Positions 16,794 through 26,019 of a DNA stretch of 64,000 nucleotides are shown here, in pieces. The stretch lies in NCBI GenBank assembly GCA_965368585.1, contig CBDUNM010000005.1, forward strand, positions 1-64,000, in the 5' to 3' direction. The number at the start of each line of letters is the position of its first letter. The first letter of the stretch is position 1. The DNA comes from JARRQB01 sp965368585 (GTDB taxonomy: Bacteria; Pseudomonadota; Gammaproteobacteria; Chromatiales; Chromatiaceae). The notes under the pieces were generated by a model. The model had not been told where the DNA came from. It saw only the letters and a program-made list of their open reading frames with translations, and ran no database searches. The translations under genes and the position numbers were made by a program.

Positions 16794-17174
16794 CTAGTGC
16801 AGCAATTGGGGCTTGGCCAATGAAAAGGGTGCGATATTGGCCAGAAACCGCTCGCCGTCGTCGGCGATCATTTCGTATTCACCCTCCATGCTGCCGACGG
16901 GCGTTTCCATGATCGTGCCGCTGGTGTAGCGGAAGGCCTCACCCGGGCGCAAATACGGCTGTTCGCCCACCACGCCCTCGCCACGTACTTCCTGCACCTT
17001 GCCGTTGGCATCGGTGATCACCCAGTGGCGGTTGAGCAACTTGGCGGGTAGAGTGCCGGCGTTCTTTATCGTGATGGTGTAGGCGAAGACGAACCGGTTG
17101 GCATCCGGATCCGACTGTTCGTTGACGTAGTTGGTTTCCACGCCGACCTGAATCTGGTGTTCTGTTTTTGACAT
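16794..17174 (-). CDS. apaG: ApaG domain protein
   Basis: 126 residues with the complete ApaG/DUF525 domain: IQVGVETNYVNEQSDPDANRFVFAYTI, the motif NRHWVITDANGKVQEVRGEGVVGEQP, and GEAFRYTSGTIMETPVGSMEGEY. This is a small immunoglobulin-like fold; the E. coli mutant is altered in Co2+ resistance and Mg2+ efflux, but the molecular role is unknown. In most relatives ksgA stands directly upstream; here 244 bases of non-coding DNA and two plus-strand genes occupy that place. Confidence 0.95.
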   Translation of the reverse strand: MSKTEHQIQVGVETNYVNEQSDPDANRFVFAYTITIKNAGTLPAKLLNRHWVITDANGKVQEVRGEGVVGEQPYLRPGEAFRYTSGTIMETPVGSMEGEYEMIADDGERFLANIAPFSLAKPQLLH

Positions 17175-17418
17175 TTCGTGTGAGCCCGGGTTTTCGAGTC
17201 GCTGAGCGACAAGCTATAGCGACCGGGCGCTCAGCGCAAGGGGGCTCATGGCGGCAGGCGCGGGCATACCGTCTGCCACAAACTGCCTGCGCTGGGTGTG
17301 CACTCGGCCGATGCGGACGCCGGCGAAGTACCCCTTCGTGTCGGATTTATTCGCCGTGATTGCAACTTAAGCTTCCTGGGAATCTGACGTTACAGGGACA
17401 AAGGAACCTGGGTGAATA

Positions 17419-17895
17419 ATGCGCATTAAGTGTTTGTGGCTGCTGGTATTCGTTTTGGCGGGTGACGCGCTCGGCGGCGACGCCGAGCAGTTGCTGGCCG
17501 CGGCGGGTGCGGGGCGGCTCGATCAAGTGCGCGACCTGATCGCGGAGGGCGTCGACGTCAACAGCAAAAACGCTGCCGGCCGGCCTGCTATCGTGCTGGC
17601 TGCGTTCAACGGCAACCAGCGCACGCTGCGTGCGTTGCTGGCCGCCGGAGCCGACGTGAACGCAGCCGACAAGGCCGGAACGACCGCGCTGATGGCGGCC
17701 ACCGCGTTCGGCCACCGGCGGGTGGTTGACGCCCTGGTTGCCATCGGCGCCGATGTCAACCTCAGAGACGGTGCGGGACGCTCGGCCCTGGCCAATGCGG
17801 TACGCGGCGGTCATGAAGAAATTGCGGCGTTGTTGCGTGACGCCGGTGCTACCGAAGACGATACGGCCAAGGGCGGAGCAGCGGGTGCGAAGTAA
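17419..17895 (+). CDS. Exported ankyrin-repeat protein
   Basis: 158 residues. A signal peptide (MRIKCLWLLVFVLAGDALG) is followed by about four ankyrin repeats, each with the ADVN-turn pattern: AEGVDVNSKNAAGRPAIVLA, AAGADVNAADKAGTTALMAA, AIGADVNLRDGAGRSALANA. Ankyrin proteins bind other proteins; this one would act in the periplasm. It is a lone plus-strand gene between minus-strand apaG and pdxA. The partner is unknown. Confidence 0.87.
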   Translation: MRIKCLWLLVFVLAGDALGGDAEQLLAAAGAGRLDQVRDLIAEGVDVNSKNAAGRPAIVLAAFNGNQRTLRALLAAGADVNAADKAGTTALMAATAFGHRRVVDALVAIGADVNLRDGAGRSALANAVRGGHEEIAALLRDAGATEDDTAKGGAAGAK

Positions 17896-18031
17896 GAAAA
17901 TTAGCGTTTTGTGCAGTTGAATTCAGGGTGCGGAGAACGGGTCGAGAATGTTACGGAATGTGAACCGGATCACTGCCTTGCGGGGAGTGGGTTTCTAACC
18001 TACAGGGTCAGGGGAACCGGAGGAGAAGACG

Positions 18032-18280
18032 ATGTCCTCCCAGCATAGAAATAGAAAAGGTGACTTTCTAGGTCGCTATTTTGCATTAGTCGTGGTGGCG
18101 TTGGCCGTCACCATGGCCCTGCATACCCGCGCCTTGCGCGCGCTCGAACCACCGGGCGTATGCGAGTCGGGCCCGCGTAGTCAGGCGCCGGCGGTCGAGA
18201 TCGCACCGTCGGTCGACGACGAACATTGTTTGAACGTGGTGACGCAGACCTCTCCCCGGTGGGTGTCGCGTACGCCCTGA
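18032..18280 (+). CDS. Small membrane-anchored or exported protein, unknown
   Basis: 82 residues beginning after a strong GGAGGAG ribosome-binding site at a proper distance, which is the main reason to accept it. The N-terminus is basic, then one hydrophobic helix (FALVVVALAVTMALHT), then an extracytoplasmic tail with two Cys. No family recognised. It ends 1 base before the convergent pdxA stop. Confidence 0.6.
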   Translation: MSSQHRNRKGDFLGRYFALVVVALAVTMALHTRALRALEPPGVCESGPRSQAPAVEIAPSVDDEHCLNVVTQTSPRWVSRTP

Positions 18281-18281
18281 T

Positions 18282-19265
18282 CTAGGCCGAAGCCAACTCG
18301 GCGGCGTGATCGATCGCTGCCAGCAGGCTGCCGCAGTCAGCCTTGCCGCTGCCAGCCAGATCAAGCGCCGTGCCGTGATCCACTGACGTTCTGATGATGG
18401 GCAGTCCCAGGGTGATGTTCACCGCTGCGCCAAACCCCTTGTGCTTGAGTACCGGCAACCCCTGATCGTGATACATGGCGAGCACGGCGTCGGCCTGTTC
18501 CAGATAACGGGGTGTAAACAGCGTATCGGCCGGCAGCGGGCCGTCCAGGCTCATGCCCTGGCCGCGCAACGCTTCCAGGACCGGAGTGATGACCTCGATC
18601 TCCTCGCGCCCCAGGTGTCCGCTTTCGCCGGCATGCGGGTTCAGGCCGCACACCAGAATGCGCGGAGCCGCGATACGGAACCTGCTTTGCAGGTCCCGCT
18701 GCAGAATTTCGATGACCCGTTGCAGGCGTGCCGCAGTGATGGCGTCGGCGACCTCGCGCAGCGGCAGATGGGTGGTGACCAGGGCGACCCGCAGTCCGGG
18801 GCAGGCCAGCATCATGACCGGGTGCTGGCCGCCGCTGAGGGCGGCCAGAAACTCGGTATGGCCGGTAAAGGCGACTCCCGCGTCGTTGATCACCCCCTTG
18901 TGCACCGGCGCCGTCACGACGGCTGCATAGTCGTCGTTCAAACAGCCGCGCGTCGCCTGCTCCAGGGTGGTCAGCACGTAACGTGCGTTGCGGGTATCGA
19001 GCCGCCCGGCGATGACCGGTGCCGCCAGTGGCACTGGGTGCACGTACAGCGTGCCGGCCGGCGCGGGTCGCGTCGGTATCGGTGTACCCGCGTCGAGTTC
19101 GTGTACCTGCAGCGTCAGCCCCAGCTGCGCCGCCCGGGCGCGCAGTAAGGCAGGGTCGGCGAAGGCCACCAGCGGACGCGCCAGCGTGCGCTGGGCAATC
19201 CGGACCGTGAGATCGGGGCCGATACCGGCCGGTTCGCCGGGAGTGAGCGCAAGCGGGCGCGGCAT
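18282..19265 (-). CDS. pdxA: 4-hydroxythreonine-4-phosphate dehydrogenase
   Basis: NAD-dependent oxidation and decarboxylation step of pyridoxal-5'-phosphate synthesis (DXP-dependent pathway). 327 residues with the start LALTPGEPAGIGPDL, the GHTEFLAAL His, MYHDQGLPVLKHKGF and GLPIIRTSVDHGTALDLAG motifs that supply the metal-binding histidines and substrate contacts. It follows surA in the usual order. The next gene in most relatives, ksgA, is missing. Confidence 0.96.
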   Translation of the reverse strand: MPRPLALTPGEPAGIGPDLTVRIAQRTLARPLVAFADPALLRARAAQLGLTLQVHELDAGTPIPTRPAPAGTLYVHPVPLAAPVIAGRLDTRNARYVLTTLEQATRGCLNDDYAAVVTAPVHKGVINDAGVAFTGHTEFLAALSGGQHPVMMLACPGLRVALVTTHLPLREVADAITAARLQRVIEILQRDLQSRFRIAAPRILVCGLNPHAGESGHLGREEIEVITPVLEALRGQGMSLDGPLPADTLFTPRYLEQADAVLAMYHDQGLPVLKHKGFGAAVNITLGLPIIRTSVDHGTALDLAGSGKADCGSLLAAIDHAAELASA

Positions 19266-19314
19266 GTTCGCGGCCGCTCAGCGGCGCGCGGTCGGCCCGG
19301 ACATCGGTCGCGGT

Positions 19315-20625
19315 TTACAGGTCATCCTGCAGTCGCACTTCGACGTAGGCCTCGTCGCGCAGGCGGCGCAGGTACAGTTCCATGGCGTCTTTGGCCTTGC
19401 GGTCGCGAATCACCTCGCGCGCCCGGTTGCGCAGTACCTCGTCGGTGGCGTCGTATTCACGTCGTTCCTGCACCTGCACGATGTGCCAGCCGAACGCGGT
19501 CTTGAACGGTTGACTGACCTCGCCGGGCGCGAGCCGCGCCATTTCCTCCTCGAACCGCGGCAGGGTGTCGCCGGCGTTGATCCAGCCGAGATCGCCGCCC
19601 TTGATGGTCGAGGCCTTATCGTCGGAATGCGACCGCGCCAGGGTGGCAAAATCTTCGCCGCCCACGATGCGTTCGCGCAGACGCTCCAGGCGCTGGCGGG
19701 CATCGGTATCCGAGGTGAGCTCGTTAGTCTGAATCAGGATGTGCCGCGCCTGGGTTTGCGCCACGATCGCCCGGTCACCGCCCTTGAAGTCTTCCAGCTT
19801 GATGATGTGAAAACCACTGGCGCTGCGTAATGGTCCGGCCACGCTGCCGCGCGGCAGGGATGCGACCGCATCGGCAAAGATGGTCGGTACTTCGTCGGCT
19901 TTACGCCATCCCAGGTCGCCGCCGCGCAGCGCCAGGCGGCCGTCGGACTGGTCTTGCGCCACGGCGCGGAAATCCTTACCGGCGTTGATCTCCGCCAGAT
20001 ACTTTTCGGCGCGCTGCCTGGCGCTCTCGATCTGTTGCGGCGAAGCCCCGTCCGGGGTGGCGACCAGGATGTGCAAAATGTGGAATTCGGTCCGTCCGCC
20101 GGGACGGTCGCCGCCGCGCGCGAGATAGCTGTCCACCTCGGCCTTGGTGACCTGAATGCGGTTCACCACCTCGCGATTGCGCAGGCGCGATACCAGGATT
20201 TCGGAGCGCAGATTTTCGCGAAACTCTGCGAACGACATGCCATCGCTGGCCAGGACTTCGCGCAATTGCTCCAGCGTCAGGTCGTTCTTTTTAGCGATAT
20301 TGCCAACCGCCTGCGCCACGGTCTCGTCGTCGACGCTCAGTCCCTGGCTTTCGGCGGTGCTCATCTGCAGTTTGCGCATGATCAGCCGCTCCAGCGCCTG
20401 GCGAACCAGGTTCTCCTCCGACGGTATGCGGGTGCCAATGCGCCGTACGTCCTGATAGAGGCGCGATGCTTCGGCTTGCAGCTCGCTCAGGACCACGACA
20501 TCGTCATTGACCACGGCAACGATGCGTTCCAACAGTTCTTCGGCGTGCACACCGGCCGCGGCGCCGGTTGTCAGTACCCATCCCAACAGCATACGGGCAG
20601 CGCGTTTCTTAGTCTCAGTCGTCAT
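19315..20625 (-). CDS. surA: Periplasmic chaperone / peptidyl-prolyl isomerase SurA
   Basis: Escorts outer-membrane proteins across the periplasm to the BAM complex. 436 residues: signal peptide to about residue 28 (cleavage near VHA-EELLE), an N-terminal chaperone domain beginning RIVAVVNDDVVVLSEL, then two parvulin domains starting near HILHILVATPDG and ARHILIQTNE, each with GGDLGW. The start overlaps the lptD stop by 11 bases. LptD is itself a SurA client. Confidence 0.96.
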   Translation of the reverse strand: MTTETKKRAARMLLGWVLTTGAAAGVHAEELLERIVAVVNDDVVVLSELQAEASRLYQDVRRIGTRIPSEENLVRQALERLIMRKLQMSTAESQGLSVDDETVAQAVGNIAKKNDLTLEQLREVLASDGMSFAEFRENLRSEILVSRLRNREVVNRIQVTKAEVDSYLARGGDRPGGRTEFHILHILVATPDGASPQQIESARQRAEKYLAEINAGKDFRAVAQDQSDGRLALRGGDLGWRKADEVPTIFADAVASLPRGSVAGPLRSASGFHIIKLEDFKGGDRAIVAQTQARHILIQTNELTSDTDARQRLERLRERIVGGEDFATLARSHSDDKASTIKGGDLGWINAGDTLPRFEEEMARLAPGEVSQPFKTAFGWHIVQVQERREYDATDEVLRNRAREVIRDRKAKDAMELYLRRLRDEAYVEVRLQDDL

Positions 20626-23443
20626 TTCTTACCTGGTATCCGTATATGCCTCGTTCCAGCAAGCTGTCGATATCGTTGCCCAGGCTGCCCAGCCCGTTCA
20701 ACTCCAGCTGCAGCATGAAGGCGGTGTTGTACTGGTCGGTGTCGCTGTCGGTGAACCTGCGCACGACGGCGCGCACGCGCCAGCAGCAGCGTCCGTATTG
20801 TATGCCCGCCAGCGCCTCCAAGGTGCGGTTTTCCCGCTGCGAATAATACCAGCGCGCGATCAGGCTGGTGGCGGGCGACAGCGGCCAGAGGGCGGCCACG
20901 TCGGTTTGTTCCAGCAGGTTGTCGCGGTAACGGTAGGCGGCATTGAACACCCGGTCGCGACCGTCGCTGTAGTGCAGCTGCGCCAGGCCCTGCTGGAAGT
21001 CGTCGTCCGGGTCCCACTGCACACCGCCGCGCACCCGCCAGTTGGCACTCAGTCTGGCGCTAAGCTCGCTGACGACCGCTGAGCGGTCGTCCTCGTCCAG
21101 GGCTCCCGTGGGCAGGGTCACCTTGCGGTCCCGGAAATAAAAAATCTGTCCCAGGCTCGCCTTGAGAATTTCCGCGCCCGTGGCGCTCGCCAGGGTGCGG
21201 CTTTGCAGCGCCACGGTCAGTCGGTTGGCGTCGCCGTGCCGGTCCGCCCCGTTGAAGCGGTTCTCACGGAACAGATTGTCGAAATTGAAATCCAGCTCGG
21301 TGGTGTCGAACACCGGCAGATCGTCCTGCTCGGTATGCGATGCGTAAAGGTAGTACAGCCGCGGCTCCAGTGTCTGGCGGGTCGAAATACCGAACAGGCT
21401 GGCCCGCCTTTCGAAATTCAGACCGCTGTCGAGGCTGAAGATTCCCACGCTGCGATCTGGCGCATCGTCGCTCAGGCTGGTCAGGGACAGATCGTCCAGT
21501 TCGTAACGGGTATAGCGCGCCGCGAGCTTGGGTTCCAGGTAGCCCCAGGGGCGACGTAGCGGCAGACTGACACCGGGGTTGATGTCGAGGCGGTGTCCGT
21601 CGACGCCGCCTTCCTTCTCGAAGTACACATATTCACCGCGCAGGTGATAGGTGAGCCCACCGACGCCGTCGGGGTGCTGCAGCGTCAACAGCACCTGTGG
21701 CAGGCGCGCGTAGGGGCGCTCGGCGATGGTGATGTCCCGATCCAGCGTCTGGTAGTGCTGGACCCGTCCCAACAAGCGCCAGTCGTTGCCGAAGTAGTTC
21801 AGTTCACCGGTGCGTTCGAGCTGCCGCAAGCTGGTTGCCGCCAGACTGTCGCCCAGATCCGCAACATAGTCGTCGTCCGACGCGTAGTTGAAGCGGATGT
21901 CGCCCTCCAGACGCTGACCCCAGGCGCTGTGGGTCAGCAGCGAGGCCGAACCGCGGGCGGTGCCGTCCAGGTACTCACGGTCGTGCGGGACGACCTCGGC
22001 GACCGCCGTACCCTGGTGCTGCGGAGTAAGAAACCGAAATTCGCCCCCCAGCGCGATCCCGCGCTTGCTCATGACTCGCGGCACCAGGGTCAGATCGTAG
22101 TTCGGCGCCAGGTTGAGGTAGTAGGGCACGCTGATATCGGCGCCGGTGTTGCTCGAGTAGCCGACCGACGGAACCAGTACCCCGGAGCGGCGCCGGTCGT
22201 CGATCGGAAAGGTGAAGCGGGGCAGGTAGGCAATAGGTACGCCGAGGAAGCGCAGGGTGGCGGCGTCCGCCGTGGCGACGCCCTCGATGTGGTCCAGCTC
22301 CAAGGCATCCGCCTGCAGCAGCCAGTCGTCGTTGCCCGGGCGGCAGGTGGTGTAGGTGATGTTGGCGTAGCGGCTGACGCGGTTGCCGCCGAACTCGGCG
22401 CGATCGGCCGTGCCGCGGGCGTTGATCGCCGGTACCCGGTATTCAGCAGCGGTGAGCGTGCCGCTCTGACCGTCGATCTGCATCTCCAGGTGGTTGCCCG
22501 CCAAGCGGGCGTCCGGACGCTGCAGCAAGACGTCGCCTTCGGCCGTGACCCGTCCTTCGCCGCGGTTGTAGACCACGCGGTCCGCCGCCAGGGTTTGAGC
22601 GCCATAGAAGAACCTCACGTTGCCGGTGAGCAGGGCGCTATCGGTGTCCCGATCCAGTTCAGCGGCGTCCGCTTCGGCTTCGATGACGGTCGGGGCCAGC
22701 CCGGAATCCGGCGCGGCGGTCAAAAAGGCCGCCGTGCCCGCTGCCGGTCCGCAACGCTCCCAATCGATGCCGGTATCCAGGTCGCGCACCGAATCCGTCC
22801 CCGCCATCGTCTCGCCGGCACGCGGTATCACGACCATCACAGGACGCTCGGTTGCGGCCGGGGTCGATTCTGTGAATTCGCCCGCGGTGGGTTCGACCGG
22901 CGTTTCGGCTGTCTCGACCGGGGTGACCACAGCGGCCGGGGTAGCGTCGCGCTCGGCGAGTTCCGGCCCCTCTGCCGCACCGCCAACGGGGGTCGTGTCC
23001 GCGCCGGTGTCGATCGTCGTGCGCGCCGGGGGCGCAGCCGGCGGCTCGGGATCGGGCGCGCGGGGGGTGAAGGGCGTCGCCGCAGCGGGCGGTGGTGCGG
23101 CTTCCGGCGCGGGTTGTGTAGCTTCAACGGGAGGCGGTGAAGGTGGCGGCGCATCGGGTAAGGCGGCCGGGGGCGGGGCTAGGGGCAGTGCCGGTGGCGG
23201 CTGTTCCGCTGGCGTGACGTCGCCCGCGCGGCCGTCATCCGCGGGCTGGTCGGTCGGGTCCGGCGTCGTGCCGGTGGCGGGCTCGGCGTTGCAGATCCAG
23301 CCGCCCGCGGCGGATGGCTGACAATCCCAACCGGCCAGCGCGGTGCCGGAAATGAGCACGGCACCCAAAGCGACTGCGTGCCAGCGGGTCGCGCACGGAC
23401 CTCCTGGGTAGTGTGGCGGAACGATCTGCGTGTCTTTGGGCAC
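20615..23443 (-). CDS. lptD: LPS-assembly outer-membrane protein LptD
   Basis: Outer-membrane barrel that inserts lipopolysaccharide into the outer leaflet with LptE. 942 residues, GTG start. After a signal peptide and the WDCQPSAAGGWICN start of the mature chain comes a Pro/Ala/Thr-rich stretch of about 150-170 residues that E. coli LptD lacks. The OstA/LptA-like domain follows (ALLTGNVRFFYGAQTLAADRVVYN), then the C-terminal barrel with TTCRPGNDDW and GRCCWRVRAVVRRF. Cys pairs for the inter-domain disulfides are present. It heads lptD-surA-pdxA. Confidence 0.95.
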   Translation of the reverse strand: MPKDTQIVPPHYPGGPCATRWHAVALGAVLISGTALAGWDCQPSAAGGWICNAEPATGTTPDPTDQPADDGRAGDVTPAEQPPPALPLAPPPAALPDAPPPSPPPVEATQPAPEAAPPPAAATPFTPRAPDPEPPAAPPARTTIDTGADTTPVGGAAEGPELAERDATPAAVVTPVETAETPVEPTAGEFTESTPAATERPVMVVIPRAGETMAGTDSVRDLDTGIDWERCGPAAGTAAFLTAAPDSGLAPTVIEAEADAAELDRDTDSALLTGNVRFFYGAQTLAADRVVYNRGEGRVTAEGDVLLQRPDARLAGNHLEMQIDGQSGTLTAAEYRVPAINARGTADRAEFGGNRVSRYANITYTTCRPGNDDWLLQADALELDHIEGVATADAATLRFLGVPIAYLPRFTFPIDDRRRSGVLVPSVGYSSNTGADISVPYYLNLAPNYDLTLVPRVMSKRGIALGGEFRFLTPQHQGTAVAEVVPHDREYLDGTARGSASLLTHSAWGQRLEGDIRFNYASDDDYVADLGDSLAATSLRQLERTGELNYFGNDWRLLGRVQHYQTLDRDITIAERPYARLPQVLLTLQHPDGVGGLTYHLRGEYVYFEKEGGVDGHRLDINPGVSLPLRRPWGYLEPKLAARYTRYELDDLSLTSLSDDAPDRSVGIFSLDSGLNFERRASLFGISTRQTLEPRLYYLYASHTEQDDLPVFDTTELDFNFDNLFRENRFNGADRHGDANRLTVALQSRTLASATGAEILKASLGQIFYFRDRKVTLPTGALDEDDRSAVVSELSARLSANWRVRGGVQWDPDDDFQQGLAQLHYSDGRDRVFNAAYRYRDNLLEQTDVAALWPLSPATSLIARWYYSQRENRTLEALAGIQYGRCCWRVRAVVRRFTDSDTDQYNTAFMLQLELNGLGSLGNDIDSLLERGIYGYQVRNDD

Positions 23444-23531
23444 GTCCTAATCTCGGGCTGGCAGCTGGGTCCGGCGCGCCGAACGAAAACGGAGCGTCGC
23501 CATGTACGACGGTTGAGCGCGGTAAAATCGC

Positions 23532-23557
23532 ACAGAATACGCCGTTCTTCAAACTTC
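23532..23557 (-). promoter_or_regulatory. Possible sigma-E-like promoter upstream of lptD
   Basis: Minus strand GAAGTT (23552-23557), 15 bases, TCTGT (23532-23536). E. coli lptD is a sigma-E target with GAACTT-N16-TCTGA, so the resemblance is of interest, though both boxes have a mismatch and the spacer is short. It lies in the 277-bp divergent gap between lptD and the kinase gene. Confidence 0.3.
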
Positions 23558-23720
23558 GGTCCGCGATTTTTACCGATTTGCGGCTGCCGGGTGCCGCAAG
23601 TCGCGTCATCCGCCCGCCGATTTTCGCAACGGACAAAATCCCCGCAGTTGCTTTTGGCTTGCGATCGGGTAGGGTGCGCTCGTGCCGTGCGCGGCTCCCA
23701 CATCATCAACCGAGGCTTTT

Positions 23721-24704
23721 ATGTCCGATCGCATGGCACTACTCGAGTCCTGGCTCGCATCGGTCTGCGGCGTGGGTGTGACCATCGAACCGGCTTCGGC
23801 AGACGCGAGCTTCCGCCGCTACTTCCGCGCCATCCTGCCCGACGGCCGGACCCGCGTCGTCATGGACGCACCACCGCAGCAGGAGGACTGTGCGCCCTTC
23901 GTCCGGCTCGCCGGGATGTTCGCGCGGCTCGGGGTGCACGTGCCGCACGTCTACGCCGGAGATATCGAGCGCGGATTCCTGCTGCTCGAAGACCTGGGCA
24001 GCCGGCACTACCTGGACGAACTCGACGCCGGCAGCGTCGGCCGCCTCTACGGCGATGCGCTGTCCACGCTGATGGCGATCCAGGCCTGCGGCACCGATCA
24101 GGGGTTGCCGCGTTTCGATCGTGATTTGCTGACGCGCGAGCTGTCGATCTTCACCGACTGGCTGGTCGGCCGGCATCTCGGTCTGGTGTTGTCTGCGGCG
24201 GAACAGGCGGTAGTCGAGGCGACATTCGACCAGCTGATCGCGAGCGCGCTGGAACAGCCGCAGGTCCTGGTACACCGCGATTTCCATTCGCGCAACCTGC
24301 TGATCGCCGCACCGCCGACCCCTGGGGTGATCGATTTTCAGGACGCCGTGTGGGGGCCGGTCACCTACGACCTGGCGTCGCTGTTACGCGACTGCTACAT
24401 CGCGTGGCCGGTGGCGCAGGTGCAGGCGTGGGTGGCCGGCTACCTCGAGCTCGCCCTCCAGTCCGGGGTGCTGCGCCCCGAACACGAAGCGCATTTCGAG
24501 CGCTGGTTTGATTGGATGGGTATGCAGCGCCATTTGAAGGCGGCCGGTATCTTCGCCCGGTTGCACCGGCGCGATGGCAAATCGGGCTATCTGGCGGATA
24601 TCCCCCGTACCCTGGGCTATGTCGTGGAGGTGGCCGCCCACTATCCGCAGCTGCAGGCGTTCGGCCAGATTGTTCAAACCCGGGTGTTGCCCGCGTTGTC
24701 GTAG
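23721..24704 (+). CDS. Aminoglycoside-phosphotransferase-fold sugar kinase, AmgK-like
   Basis: 327 residues with the APH fold: DASFRRYFR near the N-terminus, LLLEDLGSRHYLD hinge, catalytic LVHRDFHSRNLLI and DFQDAVWGPVTYDLASLLRDCY. Closest to AmgK, the N-acetylmuramate/N-acetylglucosamine kinase of peptidoglycan recycling, which in Pseudomonas lies divergent from lptD exactly as here. The partner murU usually follows; it is absent, and an unrelated locus starts 13 bases past the stop on the other strand. The start at 23721 (MSDRMALLE) fits better than the upstream in-frame ATG. Confidence 0.85.
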   Translation: MSDRMALLESWLASVCGVGVTIEPASADASFRRYFRAILPDGRTRVVMDAPPQQEDCAPFVRLAGMFARLGVHVPHVYAGDIERGFLLLEDLGSRHYLDELDAGSVGRLYGDALSTLMAIQACGTDQGLPRFDRDLLTRELSIFTDWLVGRHLGLVLSAAEQAVVEATFDQLIASALEQPQVLVHRDFHSRNLLIAAPPTPGVIDFQDAVWGPVTYDLASLLRDCYIAWPVAQVQAWVAGYLELALQSGVLRPEHEAHFERWFDWMGMQRHLKAAGIFARLHRRDGKSGYLADIPRTLGYVVEVAAHYPQLQAFGQIVQTRVLPALS

Positions 24705-24716
24705 CGGATACGGACT

Positions 24717-25667
24717 TCAGCGGGCGGCGGTTGAGGCACGTTCGACGACCTGGTCGAGCAACGCGTTGATGCGGCCAATGGCGTCGTCCAGGTCGCTGTA
24801 CACCAGGCGGTAGGCGGGACACCGCTTGCCCAAGGCGGTCAGGGCGCGAAAACCGCGCTCGCCCTGTAAGCGGTAATTGAAGCTGTTGCCTGCGAGCTGG
24901 GTGAAGGCCTCGGCGGCGTTGAGCCTGGTCAGTTCGGTGTCGGCCTGCGCCTGGTAAAGCGGAAACAGGAGCATCGCCGGTTGCGCGGTGTCGGCCCATC
25001 GGAGCTGGCTTTCGGTCGTCGGCGCCAGGTGCGCGACATCGCCCTTGCGCGTCTTGGGGAAAGTGGGGCCCAGCACCGCCGTGTCGGAAAAGCGGCGAAT
25101 GACCTCGATGGAGGCATTTTTCAACGGAATCACCCGGGGCAGCGCATGCAGCGCCAGATCGGGATCGTCCGGGCGGATCAGGCCGAACTCGTCCGACAGC
25201 AGCCGCCAGCCGCGCAACATCAGGGCCGCGCACAGGGTGCTCTTCCCCGAACCTGGCAGTGCCGGCATGATGATGGCGTGATCGTGGCGCGCCACCGCAG
25301 CGGCGTGCAGCATCAGGAATTGGTGTGCCTGCACCGCAATGCGCCAGTTCAGTCCCCACTCGAACAACGGCAGAGCATGATCGTAGGGAAAGGGCTCGAA
25401 CGGCGCCTCCCAGTCGGTCAGCAGCCGTATCTGCGGGTGCAGCCAGCGCCGCAGTCCCCGCGGGCGTTCCAGGCCCAGATAGAAATCGGTCAGCACCGGC
25501 GCCGTGTCGGCAAAGATCTCGGTGTCGGGGTACAGCAGGCGCAGTTGCTCGATCAGCGACGGCAGCCGGCCGTACAGGCGCACCACGAACGGGCCGCTGC
25601 GCAGCCGCATGCCGCCGCGCCGCATGCTGCGGGACAGGTCTCGAGGATCGCACTCCGCGAGTTTCAT
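24717..25667 (-). CDS. HprK-related kinase A (HPr-rel-A system)
   Basis: 316 residues resembling the catalytic core of HPr kinase/phosphorylase. Walker A PALPGSGKST (P-loop GSGKST at 139-144), a preceding HAAAVARHDHAII strand and LLSDEFGLIRPDD with the acidic pair expected next to the nucleotide site are visible. The start at 25667 (MKLAECDPRD) has GGAAAG upstream. In the HPr-rel-A system this kinase occurs with a PqqD-like protein and a nucleotidyltransferase, all present here; no true HPr is encoded nearby. Its substrate is unknown. Confidence 0.87.
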   Translation of the reverse strand: MKLAECDPRDLSRSMRRGGMRLRSGPFVVRLYGRLPSLIEQLRLLYPDTEIFADTAPVLTDFYLGLERPRGLRRWLHPQIRLLTDWEAPFEPFPYDHALPLFEWGLNWRIAVQAHQFLMLHAAAVARHDHAIIMPALPGSGKSTLCAALMLRGWRLLSDEFGLIRPDDPDLALHALPRVIPLKNASIEVIRRFSDTAVLGPTFPKTRKGDVAHLAPTTESQLRWADTAQPAMLLFPLYQAQADTELTRLNAAEAFTQLAGNSFNYRLQGERGFRALTALGKRCPAYRLVYSDLDDAIGRINALLDQVVERASTAAR

Positions 25668-25707
25668 GATTTCTTTCCGGACTCGACGCCGGGGCCGCAA
25701 TCGGCGG

Positions 25708-26007
25708 TCACGCGCCGGTATCCGCTTCGATCAAGCCCAGTTCTTCGAGCTGCCGCAGGTGCTGGGTCAGATGAAGGTCGAGCGTAGCCTTGTCAGCGCC
25801 GCTTTGTTGCTCTTCGAGTAGCGCGAGCAACTGCTTCGAGTCCAGCGGTTGCGCCGACAGCGCTTCGAGCACCAATGCGCCGAGCGGGTTCAGGACGTGG
25901 GTCTGGCCGGACAAGGGGTTGTATAAAAACTGCTCTTCACCGAGCGTTTCCCAACCGAAACCGGCGGGCCCGTGGGCCCGCCAACTGGAGTGCTGCTTTT
26001 CGTTCAG
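25708..26007 (-). CDS. PqqD-like protein, HPr-rel-A system (start codon unusual)
   Basis: A small PqqD-fold protein, by analogy a peptide-binding chaperone. The core reads LSGQTHVLNPLGALVLEAL followed by a helical C-terminus. The only canonical start is TTG at 25914, which would cut into the fold; the frame continues upstream with conserved-looking sequence (WRAHGPAGFGWETLGEEQF) up to a UGA at 26020-26022, and the only start-like codon before that is CTG at 26007, used here. That UGA is also the stop of the next gene upstream in the same frame. So either initiation is at CTG, or the two are made as a readthrough fusion. Confidence 0.7.
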   Translation of the reverse strand: MNEKQHSSWRAHGPAGFGWETLGEEQFLYNPLSGQTHVLNPLGALVLEALSAQPLDSKQLLALLEEQQSGADKATLDLHLTQHLRQLEELGLIEADTGA

Positions 26008-26019
26008 ATCGGGATCCGA

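Noticed and set aside
17940..17975. Third TGATCC site (minus strand) near 17967
   Set aside because: No TA-type -10 lies 18 bases downstream and no minus-strand gene begins there.
21593..23140. A 515-residue open frame on the plus strand within lptD
   Set aside because: Antisense to a clear LptD; high G+C leaves the opposite strand open and the translation is low complexity.
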